This document shows, piece after piece, positions 1 to 13,272 of a DNA stretch of 64,000 nucleotides; position 1 is the first letter of the stretch, and every line of letters starts with the position of its first letter. The notes beneath the pieces were generated by a model, which had not been told where the DNA came from, made no database searches, and was given only the letters and a program-made list of their open reading frames with translations. Where the stretch lies: positions 1,394,304-1,458,303 of the forward strand of contig VYZB01000210.1 in assembly GCA_013397455.1 (NCBI GenBank). The letters run 5' to 3'. Origin of the DNA: Crotophaga sulcirostris (lineage: Eukaryota > Chordata > Aves > Cuculiformes > Crotophagidae). The position numbers were made by a program, and so were the translations under genes.

Positions 1-2751
1 CTCTATTTCATTGCTATAACCACAAATAATACTTTCTGCATTCCTGTTATTTATAGTTAATGTGCAGGTCTCTGCGTTTTCTTCCCAATTACTTCACCTT
101 CTCTATTCTACCCTTGCTTATGTAATCCATGTAGTTTTCTCTATCCTTCTCTTCAGAGGATCCTGGTATTATTTTTATACAATATATCCGTGCAATTCTG
201 ACTCTGCTATGGTATCACAGTAGTGCAGGAAACTAAATATATCCTCTAGGTAGTTTGAGCTTTTGGAAAAAAGAAGTGTTCTAATTCAGATGCAGGCTGA
301 AGCTGCATCTGAATAAAAAATCCAAGTGTTTAAAGCAAAATTCTTAATAAGGGGAGCTAAGCATCTCATTGTCAAAGAATGAAAATATTTTTATTCTTTT
401 AATTTCTAATAACTGCATTTGGCCAACTCCATTATAATAAAACATGAAGTCCTTATGATATATTTTATATTGTGCTTAAATGATCTGTAAGACTAAAATG
501 CAGTATTTGAACATAGTGTAATTTTTTTTAAATAGATAAAATCAGAATGATAATGGAAAATAAAATCGGCATACTCGTTCTGCCTTCTTCACAATCTTTT
601 TTATCATTATCAGATATTTCAATATTAGAAAAACGTGGATTTAGGAATGAAAAAGGGATGATTCATTCTTTCTATCTTTGCAGACCTATTCCTCCTGCTT
701 CTGACCCCCTAATCCATAAATCAAAAGCTACAGAAATAAAACATAAAAAGATAGTGTTTTCCTCAACCATTTCACTGAGTAGCTGAGCTTGACTGGTTAC
801 AAATCTATAAATGCTGTGGCCAAACTGATACTTGATGGAATGATGGAAGCAACTGTAGTAAAAAACCTCTTTACTACTGTTCAAGAAAAGGAGAAAATGA
901 AAAAGGAAGATAGAAAGAAGACACAAAAAAAGAAATCACAACTTAGAGGCTTAGTCAAAGTGGATGTCACTCAGTCGTGTCATGTTTGTGCTAATGAGCA
1001 GAACTCTATGAAAGTTCTATCACCTTATGATTCCTTTATTTTTCTTGAGGTACGGGGTGCTTACTAAGAGAGAAAATTAAATCTTTGCCCATACACAGAC
1101 ACTTTCACAGACAGAGGTGACCAGAAATTCTTCTTTCAACTGGCTCCATGCTTGATCTCAAAATACAGCTACACATGACCATGAATCAAAATGAGTTCTA
1201 CCAATGAGTAGCAAACAAAGAACAGAAAATGCACTTTTGATAGTTAAGCAGACTTTGAGCCAACTTATCTAAACAATGGCAGTACATTATTTGATGAAAC
1301 AGACCCATCTGTACTGATAGTTTAAACTGGGAATTCAAGTAAACCTGACAAAAGGGCAAATATATTACCAATAATCTTAATGATTTATTGCTTTATGCTG
1401 TAATAAAGCCCTGAAAGTAGCATTCTTTGATTGTATGGAAAAAGAAAATAATATAAAACTTATGACAAATTCTCATCAACTTAATTGGGGCTACTTGTAT
1501 TCTTGTAAGTCCATTGTCATTAAAATAAATATTATCTGTGAAATAGCACAGAAATTTATGTAAACTTTAATTGTGTTCTCTGCTGGTTTCTATACATTCC
1601 TCATCCCTGAATTCTCTCAGAGGCTTCCAAGGTGTGGCAATAACTGATGAGCAGAACCTACCACAAGCAGGTTGCTCTCTCATTGTGACCTGAGAAACTC
1701 ATTCGAGCAGAAGAGTTTCCTTTCATCCAGATTTAACTTTGAACTTTTTTTTCAATCTACACATTACTTTCAATGCAATATTGTGTCATATCAACAAAAT
1801 GTTTTTGAAAGGCCTTCTGAGGTCATTCAGCAGCATATGGACTTGATTTTTCATGGTCAGTAGTTACGTGTGGCCAGAGGTGCTCTAATTACAACTGTGA
1901 AGTGCTTTTTTCCTCAGTACTTGAAATCTTATGCTTCAAGTAATGCTGTCAGGCAGGTAATACAGCAGAGGAAGAGGAGCCAAGGAACTCAACTACATCT
2001 GTTGAGGCTGCCCTCTACTTTGTCCATGCCATGAAGCATGCGCCCTTCTTCAGGACTGCCCTGAAGGCTGCCTTCCAGCCGGCAACTCCCTACAATCATA
2101 TCAAGCATGTGATGTCCAGAACTGTGCAGATGTTTCTGCAGTGCTGGGCTGTAAATGTGTGAAGTACAGATTTGGCTTCAAGGAAGCAGAACCACCCATC
2201 AATTATCCAAGACGTGACTGGTCTGTATTGTTTACTTAAACATAGCTCTTAGAAAAAACTCTTTCTGCTGCGTACTTTATTGTTATGGACAACAGAATTG
2301 TGTTTAACTACATAAAAGATTCCTGGATTTAGTCATTTAAAAGTCTACATCAGTCATCAGTAATTCTTCTACAGGAAAGGGAGAAAGAAAAGGCTTTTCA
2401 GAGTGTGATTCATCCTATTCTAATAGGTATATCTAAAATGGATGGGACAATTTTGTCTCTGGAGATGCCCGTCTCTCGACTGTAGAAAAAGTCAAGTCTG
2501 ATTTAGAATAGATGTCTAACTTTTAGGCAATCTTATTTAGGCAAGATAACTACCACCTAAATTTAGCTGTCCAAACTCAAAAGCATGTTATATATGCAGA
2601 AAAAGAAAAAAAAAAAAAAACAATAAAGAATGCAGCATGTCTCCATTCACTTGCAGGGACGCACATAGTAAAGAGGGTAGCATTTCCCTGTGCACTTCAG
2701 TAACATAGGAACCCAAATCTCAGAATATTGTTTAGGTGCTTGCAAAAATGG
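1..2751. other. AT-rich non-coding DNA, no gene seen
   Basis: I see no recognisable gene, RNA or well-preserved repeat here. Open frames are short and have no domain that I recognise. A moderately GC-rich patch around 1975-2160 stays open on the plus strand for about 60 codons, ending in a TGA near 2160, but I cannot match it to a family. A run of A at about 2606-2622 is a simple poly-A tract. Confidence 0.5.
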
Positions 2752-2858
2752 GTTCAGCAAGATCAAATAACTTGCATAAACTCACACACAAAGTCTGTGT
2801 ATAGGCAAGAACTGAAGTCAGCTCTCCCAAGTCCCAAGCCACTGCTCAACCTCACCAC
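2752..2858 (+). repeat. MIR-like SINE relic
   Basis: The order of short blocks follows the 3' half of the MIR (CORE-SINE) consensus. An ATAACTTGC block is followed by a CTCACAC block (the usual 'aaggtcacacag' position), then a GGCAAGAACTGAAGTC block and a pyrimidine-rich CTCTCCCAAGTCCC ending. Divergence is high, as expected for MIR in birds, where only ancient relics remain. The match is by eye; a profile search is needed to confirm it. Confidence 0.5.
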
Positions 2859-5469
2859 CATCCATCCTTCCTTCATCAGGCTCATGACCTCACTAAACAT
2901 CACTGTGAGGGTCCTTTTCTTTTCTTTTTTAAGGAAAAGCTGTGTGGGTCTCTGAAGTTAAGCAACTTTCTTCTGCTTTACACATTTAAATTAAAATCTA
3001 TTTAAGAAAAAACTACAAGACATAGTGCAATTTTAAAGTCATTTGGCAAACTGATTCTGTCAAGAAAGCTTAGTTTCATTCTGTTTGCTTGCAACAGCTT
3101 TTTTTTTCCATAACTCTGCTGTTCTTGTTCTTTTAATACATTTGGGAGGCCTGTCAAGGCCTATCCACTCTCTAAATAGCTTTGCAGATTAAATTTTTAA
3201 CTCTACTCTCTTCATGCAGATGTATATTTCTGACAAAGAATTGCACTGACATGTCATCTCCCATCTTTCTCACAAGAGAGGAAATAGCTACGTGCCAGTA
3301 CTGTTCGAAACTCTGACTCTCCCCAGCAAACAATAAAATAAAATAATTATAATTATAAAATCTTGCATCAAGAAAATCTACTGCTTCTTTATTTGAGCCT
3401 TCGCGATGTTAATTTCATTTGTTATAGCAGTTTGGGGCTTTTTTCTTCTTCTTCAGTAACACTTGTAATCAACTAATGAGAATCTGTGGGATGTGGGGCA
3501 GAAGAAAAATGAGTTTTGTTGATTCTCCTGCTGCTACAGGTGCACCTAAACATCTCACCAGCCAGTGTGCTACACCCAGACTAACTTTCAACTCTTATTT
3601 TCACTTGGAAACATTTTTTCAGATACAATTTTTTTACATATATATACCAATAAAATCCTACTCCACTGCACATGCTCTGCAGAGGAAAAGGGTGAAGGAA
3701 TCAGGGAAATTAAGAGTTTTCTGATTTACAAGTTCAGGAGCGCCAAGTTATTAACTTCTCAATAACAGTTGATTCCTAGAAGGGGGCAAAAGACAGTAAA
3801 GATATGACAAACTGAATTTCGATGTACAGAATCCATCCCCAGATTAGGCATGTAAATTAAATGGGTCTTCAATGCGTTGTGCAGTTTGTCATCTTAGGTT
3901 CAGTTTCCTTCTCCCCACAGAATCAATTGCATGTAAATAGGTCGTTGCTTATGCATAAGTCATTGCTTATGAATTCTTATTACCAAACACTTCTTTGGGA
4001 CTCATGATGATTTTCTCAGATAAATATAGAGCAGAAGTGGATGTACATGGAAGAAGAAATACTGGTAAAGATAATGGGAGATCTCTGGGGTAACTCCACT
4101 GCATTGAGTACAAATGCCCATTAAAAAGCCTGAGCATTTACGGTCATAAATACTTACTCAAGGTGCAGAGAAATCAACAGGAATACTTCATGAACCAAGA
4201 TTATTAAAAAATAAAGGAGGTAGCACTTTCCAGGAGCTGTTATATGACAGAATTGTTACTTTGAAAACAATTGAGAAATGCTGGGGTTTGTCAGTTTAAG
4301 GTATTTTCACATTTCTGTGCAGAGCTGGAGACAAGAATAAGGCAAAGTACTTTCTCTTCACATTTTATTATCATGTGCTTAGTTCATGACTCTTATTTAG
4401 AGGTTCAGGTTAAAATTTATTCTTATAATTGGAATGCTAAAACAATTTTTTCTATTGGTCACACTGCAAAATTTTCTTTTTAATTTTATTTTATACTATT
4501 TTTAATTATTTCAAGCAGGAGGTGTCTTCTTTTATCATAGGGTATTCCATGCTGCCTAGAATTATCACATAATTTTAATGAATAAATTCTCAACTATTCT
4601 AGAGTTATTTGCCTTTGGTAATGTTCTTGCTCTCCCCTGATCACCTTGTCCTATTATGGCTGAAATTTTTGGTCATGCACATCACATATAACAAATACCT
4701 CCTATTTGCCATAAGGTAAGAGGAAGATCCTTATGCCCAGCAGTGCCTGACAGGGCACATAGCTGACACTGTGGTTTCTTCTAAACTAGGTATTGATTAT
4801 ATGGTTGCCCACTTCTACAGGAGATGAAACACCTGGTCCTTTGCAGTCCAGTATTCTGATCTTGTCCTTGTTTTTTCTGATGTCGTATACAGTTGTTCTG
4901 CATATGATGGTATTTGCATTTTAATTAAGAAAACAGTTCCAGAATTGGAGATTGTGACACCAGGTGTGTTGTAAAAGACATAGACATACATGCAAAAGAC
5001 ATACAAGCTGTTGCAAAATATAAATCTAATTTATAAATATAAAAATATATATAATCACAAATTTAAATTGTCTTACTTTGCTATAAAGTATTAGCTTACC
5101 AAGTTCTTATAAGTAACAATAATAAAATTAAAAGATATATCCACATGGCTGAAAAAATATAGAAACAATTCTTTTATATATGTTATTGTGTTATTTTTGC
5201 GTACTTTTATGCAGGCTCTTTATTAAATGTCACCTTTACATGATTAAAAGCAATCATAAAAGCAAACCATTTGTAGACTATCCACTCTGCTGAAAATGTT
5301 AACTCTAACCCCACCTCTCCTATGGCATTTTTGCCAAATTCCTCCTCTCTTCTGAGGTTCTGGGTTGTTCCTATCGATCAGAATCAATTAAATTTTTCAT
5401 GGAACTTAAGGAGCATTTGCTATGAATTCAACAGGAGTACAATTTTGTTACAGAATTTGAGGGGTTAAA
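2859..5469. other. AT-rich non-coding DNA, no gene seen
   Basis: Nothing recognisable. The stretch is AT-rich with scattered homopolymers, for example T-rich runs near 3100 and 3430 and an AT-rich patch at about 5030-5200. Open frames are short and lack domains. Confidence 0.5.
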
Positions 5470-5473
5470 AATN

Positions 5474-5510
<37 letters not shown>
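5470..5510. repeat. (AAT)n microsatellite with one unresolved base
   Basis: About 13 tandem AAT units. One base at 5473 is N, the only ambiguous base I noticed in the window. It lies at the edge of the repeat, where assembly or base calling commonly fails. Confidence 0.95.
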
Positions 5511-8500
5511 GTCATTTTGAAGCAATTTCCTTTTTGCTTGTAGTATGCTGCCATGCTTGTCTTTTTCTTTTTAGTGTTTTTATCACTTTGAATGGACTTA
5601 AGACAATTTGCTACGGAATGGAAGTGATACTTGTTCAGGTCTTGCCCTCAAAATACAAACAAAGCTTCCCCTTTTTTATGATCACAGTTGAACTGCAAAT
5701 ATCATGGCTATTCAAGAGCAATCACAGAAAAGCTCCATTAGCCTATTACATGGAAACCGAGTTAAGGAAAGGAAAAAACCCAAATCCTCAGGGTTATTGA
5801 TTGTTAAATATCTAAAAATCTTTTGAAGCTCTGGATTTCAATGGTTTAAATGACCTTCTAAATAACTCTGTGGGAAACTGGGGAACTGAGACAAAACACT
5901 TCGCATTGGATCGTCGCTCAACTCAGTTTCTGACAATATGTTTTGAAGTAATGGCGTTCATTACTCCACACTCTGTGTGACCATTTACTAGAAAGAAATA
6001 AAAGTTTTCACTAATGGGAACTGGATATTTTTTCAGACCCAAGTACAAGCATTTGTTAGCATCGTACCAGAATTTTGTATGGAACGTGCTTCTTGTGTGT
6101 GTATACTGTTGACCTCATCTCAGCCCAGAAAAAGATGTTAATACTTACTGAAAATAAAGAAGTAGGGATAAAAAAAAAATGTTTTCAGTCTCATGAAATG
6201 AGAAAAACTACATCTATTTAATTACTCAAATCAACTCAAGAATTTGCGGTGTTAAATATGTAATGTGTTTAATATTGGAGTATTGCATGGTAGATTATTC
6301 AAACATACAGCATGTACACACACCCAAAACAGTCCAGAACCTCAATTACAGACATTAGAAATTTTAAAAAATAGTTATTTATGGGCTGCCACTCTTCATT
6401 GTTTTGTTGTAGTCCTCAGTCCTTTGTTTAACCTTTCAAACGTGTTGGAATACATTGTGATTTGATGTGTGGTTGGGGAGGGAGACTGAAGTAAACAAGG
6501 CTTTCTGTAGTAGAGCTTCTGAGCCAGTTATGGTGTAAAAGAGAATTAAGGGACTGAGTTAAAAGATGTTATTAGTAATTGAAATATTCAACCTTTTTTC
6601 TTTCTGATTCATCTACTACCACAGAGCAGGTGAAGACTTGAAACCACAGCTCAAGAGCGAACTTGACAATTTGTTGAAAAAGTGTTACATTTGAAAAAGC
6701 ATCCAAATCTGTTTTGCTTTTACTCACATCTTCCTTAAGGAATTTCAGTACAGAGCATAAGGTCTGTCAGAACAATATTTTAAAGGAATAAATCTATCAA
6801 CAGCAAAATAGTTCCAACATGAGAAAAAAAATACATTTGGAAAATACCATTCCACTTCTCGTTTTCTACATCCATTTCAGTTCAGGGGACTTCAACTCCA
6901 CATAAAAGCTGACAAAATTTAAAGCATTAAAAGCAGATTCCATCAATTCTGGAAGTCCTGGAGGGCTCATGGAAGTTCAGGTGATCCCATAGATCGGTTG
7001 TGCTCAGCACTGTACAGGCACACACATACACAAATTCCTGTCTATGAATCCAATATCTTCAACAAAAAGGCCCTGTTAAACAGAAAAGAAAAAGAGGGGC
7101 TGAAATCACAACCCTCTGAAAACTGATGGTCCCACTACATCACGACAGGACACTTAAATGACATAGGAGGTCTAAGAGTGGAAAGATTTTGTCATAACAT
7201 GGGATTTCAGGGTACAACCTGCTGATGTATTTATTCGCAAGGTAATTTTCACTTTTCCGAGTGAAGCTGTAGTGACTACCAGAGAAGAACTGAGTGATCC
7301 AGGTAGCAATTTTCACAGATAAAAAAAAAAAAAGGTGAAGGTTTGTATCTTCACATCTATTCTCATTCTTGGTGTGTTATTTAAAATGTTATTTTACATT
7401 TCTTTCTCAGAGTGGCTGTCAGTTCACCTTTGAGAAAGATGCAATTGCTGTTATGTCACCTCTTATGAAAGGTTGAAGCCTGATAAATGATAGCAAAGCA
7501 GATCTGCACAAACAGATGTACAACCCGCTTTGCCTGTGTTAGTTATACTCTTTATGGCACTTGTAAATTAAGGAACAGAGTGATACAGAAGAATATTAAA
7601 CAAAAAGTGTTGTTACATTTGACATGTTTCCTGCACCCATTTGGTTTTGCCTTGATCTGTTCCCTTTCAGACCTGTTACATGTCAGACAACCTTGTTCCA
7701 TACTATTTCCCTTATTATGAATATTGATCTCCATTGACCTGGACCACATTAATTAAATATTTTCTCAAATAAATGAGTATTTCGGTTTCCACCATGACCT
7801 TCCTCATCTGTGTAAGTGTTTTAGGCAAGAAATCTTCTGCTCCCTTTTTGGTGCAAACTTGACCTCTGTTGTCTTAGTTGGAAAATGCACTTGATTTCTA
7901 ACAAGAGCTTTTCAAAATGTAACACTGCTGATTTGTTGGATAATGAAATCCAAATTGTTCCACAAAAAAAGGTGCAATTATACAGCGTGTAATACACAAA
8001 TAAATTGACTTAATGTTACATTATAATGAAAACTGTGCAAAATCCTCTACACAAGCACAATAAAATAATAAAAAGTAATAGAACAGGTAATAGATGTAAA
8101 ATAAATGCTAAAAAAGTAGTTCAAATCATTTTCATACCAGTCAAAAGATACTGAGAAGGGCGCATCCAATCACAATAAAACACCAGAATGAAACACTTCT
8201 AAATAGTAATATAAATTTTTGTGGACACTTCATGTCCCATGATGTGGAATTGACATATAGTTTGATTTTCTTTTTCCTAATGTAAGCCACAGTTTTACAG
8301 TCCTAGTGAAAACATTTTATTGCTGGGGATGTATTAGACATGGTTCATTTCCCTTCTCAGTATGGCTTTAATTTTCCACATCCATGGCTTGACACAGACC
8401 CAAACACCAGAAGATGGTTGTCTGCTATAAAGTGTTTGGTTTTCTTTGATTGCTTTACAATTTAATCTATAGTTCATTCCATTAACCCTTTCCATTTTAA

Positions 8501-10660
8501 TGCCACAAGTCTTCCCCCTCTCCTTAATATAAAGATAAACTTCCCCTGAAACATTTATGCTCTCCTGTCCAGAGGATTACAAAGAGAACTGGAAGAAGAG
8601 CGATAACGGGGGGACGAGCCGTCTCTTTCTCAGTTGACTTCCCAATGGCCATATGTAATCTGTGAAATAATTGAATGCACCACAGCAACAGGATTTTCCC
8701 TTCTGTTTTCATAATACATTCATAATTATTCATTCATTTGGTTTGGTCATATTCATACCAACGCACGGAGCCAAGAAAGTGCCACTGTCATTCTAACTTT
8801 CTCCTCAATCCCTGCTCTTCAGGGGGGGGAAAGAAATAAAAACACGTTCCCGTCTGCAGTGTTGTCACATCCGATATCCAGTTCCTTCCGGCAGAGAAAG
8901 TGTATCTGGGAGGGTCACCAGATCAGGCTGTGCCTCAGGGCTCCTCGCCTAAAGTACAAAAGACTCGACTCAACTCACGTTAGTCATCTAGGTGGCCTAT
9001 CGGTGGTGACGGACTGCCAGCTCGGTCTGTGGGCTACCCGTGATAACTGCCTTGAAATGCTAAGTGCTTAATTAAGGACCTTTCATATCAGTTATTGAGG
9101 GCTCCATCTCCCATAGCCCAGGGCATTGTACTTTACAGAGGACTCCCCAGAGCCACAGCCAACTTTATTGCAGTGACAAGTTTAAAAAAAAAAAAAAAAA
9201 GGAAAAAAAAAAGGATAGAAAGAAAGAAAAGAAACAAGTGGTTTTAATCCTCTCACAAGCTCCCAAAATCTAAATACAAGCAGACAGCTGAGCCGACATC
9301 ACGATCCCCTACTAAAAATACGATTTTTTTTCACTGCTTATGAGAATATTGCTTGCTCGTGTTTTGGGTAAGGTATAGAGTCATCGCTGACAAGATGATC
9401 AGACCACTTGTGTTAACTCACAGTGATATTTTGCAGTGTGCATATTTTCCCTTCCCCAAGAATACTTGGTACCAGCTGAAGAGACATGTTTGTTTAAAAG
9501 CAGAAAAAAACCCAGATGTTTGTGGCGAAACCTTGTATAATTAATATTTGCTTTTCATAAACAGCAGATCCAGTTCTGTCAAGGAAGGGAAGAAATATTT
9601 CACAACCGACTAAGTAGCTGAGGTTGGGAAAGAAACACCTTTTGTTTCTGTCTGCGGGAGAAGAGCCTTGCATAAGAGCGATCAGTTCTGCTTTTGATTA
9701 CTCGTGAGGGCATCTACGAGCAGTAACTCCGCGGAAGTCATTAAAGTTACATCGCTGCGAAACCGCTGTAAGGACAGAGTCAGACTCACTGTTTTCACTC
9801 AGGAGGTTCACAGATGGGAGAAATGCAATGGATCCATTTCTTATTGCACATCAATTTCATAACAAAATTATTCTTAATTTGCAGCAGTGTAAGAGAAGTT
9901 CGGAATCAAGGCAAAGGACAAAATGTTGCTGCCAATTCTTTTAGCGCCAAATCAAAGCAGCACCAGTAGCGTAATCCTGGATGAAAGTAGCATCAACAAG
10001 ATTAACCACTATAATAATTGCAAACCCAAAGTAATCAAAGCCTGAATATGGTCCAAAGAGCTGCTCAGGAAGAGTTCCCTGCAAGTTAAACTTCAGTTTG
10101 TAGGGCTTTGGGGAACTTCCTGAGCCTGCAACTGGGCTGGCCCAGGTGCTACAGGCTGGACAGAACCTCATGAGAACATCTGAAAGGCTGCACCGCTCCT
10201 GTGTCCGAGCAAGGAACATTGCAGTGCAGGTGTAGCCACCCCTCATGCCATCACCCCCAGCAAGCTAATCTGCTAGGAAGCCAAGCAGGTACAAACCACA
10301 TAGCAACCAAATCAAAACACCCAGCAGACACAGGATGACAATTCTTCTTTTCATATTTTCTCTCCAATATCCCTTCTATTTTTTGGGTTTTTTTAATCAA
10401 CTCACTTTGAGCTCTTTGATGTACCTGCAGCTCTGCACCTCCTTAGTTGCCAACTGACGCGGAAGCACTGGGTGTCTAAAAGCCAGTGACACCAATATGA
10501 TTTATTTTTAAAATGCAAATTACAAGTATTTAAAGTAAAATGATCCTTCTTAAAATTAACTAGAGTAATATATTATCAGCACAGCTGCATAATAATTTGA
10601 GCACTACATAATCTTCTTCCTTGGTCTCTATGTACTTTAATAGAGACTAAGATTTTCATT
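5511..10660. other. Non-coding DNA with CpG-bearing patches, no gene confirmed
   Basis: No gene is supported. Around 8560-8620, 8870-9060 and 9650-9780 the sequence keeps scattered CpG dinucleotides in an AT-rich setting, which can mark constrained or regulatory DNA but proves nothing alone. A purine tract lies at about 9183-9237. On the minus strand, 10246-9941 is open for 101 codons. Just upstream of it a separate minus-strand ATG (near 10350) opens a short hydrophobic, membrane-like stretch that soon stops. I recognise neither. Confidence 0.45.
9183..9237. repeat. A-rich / purine tract
   Basis: A long run of A, then GG, another A run, then GAAA-type units. It could be a decayed simple repeat or the tail of an old retrocopy. 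The sequence just upstream does not resemble any gene that I recognise, so no retrocopy is called. Confidence 0.8.
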
Positions 10661-10758
10661 TTATATTTAAATGTAGTAACCTAAATATACTAAATATATA
10701 TTATATTTCACATACTGTACTGTATACAGTATATTTAGTATACTAAATTTAAATATAA
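10661..10758. repeat. AT-rich inverted repeat (hairpin)
   Basis: The left arm, 10661-10690, and the right arm, 10729-10758, are reverse complements at 27 of 30 positions by eye, separated by 38 bases. Both arms are almost pure A/T with the block TTATATTTAAAT at the outer ends. It could be the relic of a small TIR-bearing DNA transposon or a chance AT-rich palindrome. No flanking TA or other target duplication is convincing. Confidence 0.75.
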
Positions 10759-13235
10759 TATCCACAGTTTTTAATTTGTTATAAATACCTTATGAATAGT
10801 AGTAATCAAAGAAATAGACCAAACTTATCCTGGGTCTTGCACAGTTTTCCACTAAGAGTTTAGGCAGGATTTAAGTAGGAAAGATCAGTGTTATCTGAGA
10901 CATATATTGCATCTAGGAGAGAGATCCTGCAGTGTCGTTCATGTGAAATATTCTCATATTCCTTCTACACTTCACAGTCTCCAAATAAAGGAGAAAAGAT
11001 TAAACCTATTGCTTGTTCATTGTGCTGAGATCCTTTGAAAAGAAAAAAGCTGTATAAATGGAAGATGTGATTGCTTCTTTATCTGAATTTGTAATTAAAG
11101 TCACTTCTTTTTCAAGGCAGAAATCAGGGAGCCTTCTCCTTGTGTACAGTTTTTCATGCCTAATTTAGCAGATTATATTTCTCCCACATCCTGTGACAGT
11201 TAAATAAACCGACGTAGGAAATATCTTTTAAAATCATTTAAGGTCCTCCATAAAATAAAAAATAAAAAAGACAACATGCTGAAACACCAGGAAAAAAAAA
11301 ATGGGGATATTAGGGCCATTGTTTAATTTCCAAGGCCAGGTTAGGGGGGAAATTATTGATGATTCAGAGCTTGAGCATCTGTGCTCGCTCAACGGTGTGA
11401 GACTGACAATTATTAACTACAAAACTGTTGTAGCAGGGTAAAAGTAAATAAGCTATCAGCGCGGAGCTGCATGCGAGAGCCGCATTCCTCTGGACCGTAT
11501 TTTACTGCAGCAAAAACTCCACCTGATGACAGCTACAATCAACAGTGGCTCCAGGCAGCTGCTTTGCTGCAGGCCACATTCAATTATGTCGGCCTGCATT
11601 AGTCCCTGGCGAAGCTGTCACCTTCCAGCCTGTGAAGTGATAGCATGAAGAGTCTCCTGAAGTCTCTGCAGCTCTGCCTTCAGTTAGGGGAGCAAGGGGA
11701 AGCGACGTGAAAAAAAGACCATTAGCACTGTGACTGCTTGCAGCATTCAGTTTGCTCATGGAGGGGGAAAAAAAAAAAACAGCTTAGGTGAGCGGGATTC
11801 AGAAAGTTGGATAATTGCAGACTTTTTTTTTCCGTAAAACCCTTTTTTTTTTATTTTTCTTCAGAGTTGGGAGTAGGAGCAGAAGCTATTCCCTTTCTTG
11901 GATTTTAGGAGTTGCTCAGCCTTCTGGAGAGTGGCTCAAACCATAGTTACAGCAGCAAACTGTGCTGTACGTTGCCTTTTTACAATATTTTTACAACATT
12001 TTCCCAAACAATCCCATGGTATCTCAGGAGGTAGGAAGTCCTGAAGGAGCCTCAGCTTTTAGCTGTTCAGCATCTCTCCCCCCAGAACAGCTTAACAAAG
12101 CTTCCTGCAGGCAGGAGAGGAAGCATGTGGACCAGGGAGGCATTTTTGAGCCAGAGAGAAGAGGAAATTTTACTACCCAGCAAGTCAAGCTCACACCAGG
12201 ACCAAGGTGGCTTAATGGGGAAATGTGTGACTTCTCCATGCCACCAGCACTAGACCTCTGTGTCTCCAGCCCTGAGACTGCAGGTTGGATGTGTCAGAGC
12301 CATGGCTGGGTAGCACTCCGCAGTGCACAACCCAAAGGTAGATGTCACACAGGCTGCCAGTGGCTCTGAGTTTTCTTCTCCCACTCCTGCTGCTTTGATG
12401 TGGGTTGGGCAGTTTTTCAAGCCAGTGGGTAGCTGTGCTCTTGGGTAGGACCTTCCAGAAAAACCTAAGCTGCCTTTGCCCAGAAATTTCACATCTCAGC
12501 CATCAGAGGTGCAATAGCACTAATATTGATAATAGAATACAGTAGTAGTTTTGTAACAGACATAACTAATGTGCATGCACTTGTGATAATAACCTACTAA
12601 TATTATTTACTACTAATGCAGAAGAGATAAATAATCAAGTGACACTCCACATGCCTTTCCTAAATGAAAGAAAAGCAAATCAGGTGAGGTTTTTTCCCCC
12701 TTAAGACAATATGAGCCATAAGGCAGCTTTTTTGCCCCCCACAGTCATCTTCAACATATAACATTCCATCACCCTGCTGTATTTGATTAAGATTCTCTGT
12801 ATTTCATTTCAAAACATTATTCTGCCTCTCTGCATATTTTTTGTCATCACAGAAGACAAATTCACTGCACTATAATTCGGTTTTTAAGGAGCTGGTTTCA
12901 AAAGTGCTTAATTCCTTCATACAGATTACTGATTGGGGTAAACTCTTGACATACAAACTAATGCCTAGAAGACCTCCTGGAGCCCTCACTGTCCTCTTTG
13001 AGAAATGTTATTTGGCACTGTAAAATTCTTATAATATTTATTAATCATGTATTACCCCTTTTTCAATTATTAATATAGGTAAACCTTAAACCTTAAAGCT
13101 TGCCTACAAATGACTTGCACTTGAGCTGAAAAAGACGACTTGTGTCCTGCAGTGTTGCTCTCCTTTCGAGAGAGGGGTGGCACAGGAAAGAAGGTTGGTT
13201 TTAGTAACCTGCCTTTGCCTGTGAAGGTTTACTCT
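10759..13235. other. Non-coding DNA including a candidate conserved element (about 11.3-11.7 kb)
   Basis: No gene supported. The 11300-11700 part has balanced base composition, several CpGs, no repeat character and homeodomain-type ATTA/TAAT cores, so it is the best candidate here for a conserved non-coding element. The 11962-12369 frame (135 codons, plus strand) has no recognisable domain, overlaps frames on the other strand, and is treated as chance. An A run (about 11768-11779) and T runs (about 11823-11855) sit between them. Confidence 0.4.
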
Positions 13236-13272
13236 TGTGTGCCTCAGTTTCCCCGTCTTAAAAATAAATGGC
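13236..13272 (-). repeat. MIR-like SINE relic
   Basis: The block GTGCCTCAGTTTCCCCGTCT followed by an A-rich stretch and AATGG closely matches the well-preserved part of MIR read in reverse ('cctcagtttccccatctgtaaaatgg'). The less conserved flanks, from about 13205, may belong to the same element. Confidence 0.6.

Noticed and set aside
1975..2160. About 60 open codons on the plus strand in a GC-richer patch, possible pseudogene
   Set aside because: I could not match it to any protein family, and there is no start, splice or poly-A evidence.
9941..10246. 101-codon minus-strand open frame, with a nearby hydrophobic membrane-like peptide upstream
   Set aside because: No domain or family is recognised, the hydrophobic part is in a separate frame that soon stops, and no splice signals connect them. 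Chance is likelier.
11962..12369. 135-codon plus-strand open frame
   Set aside because: Overlapped by open frames on the other strand (12024-12239, 12250-12492), has no recognisable domain and low-complexity-like composition. It is probably chance.
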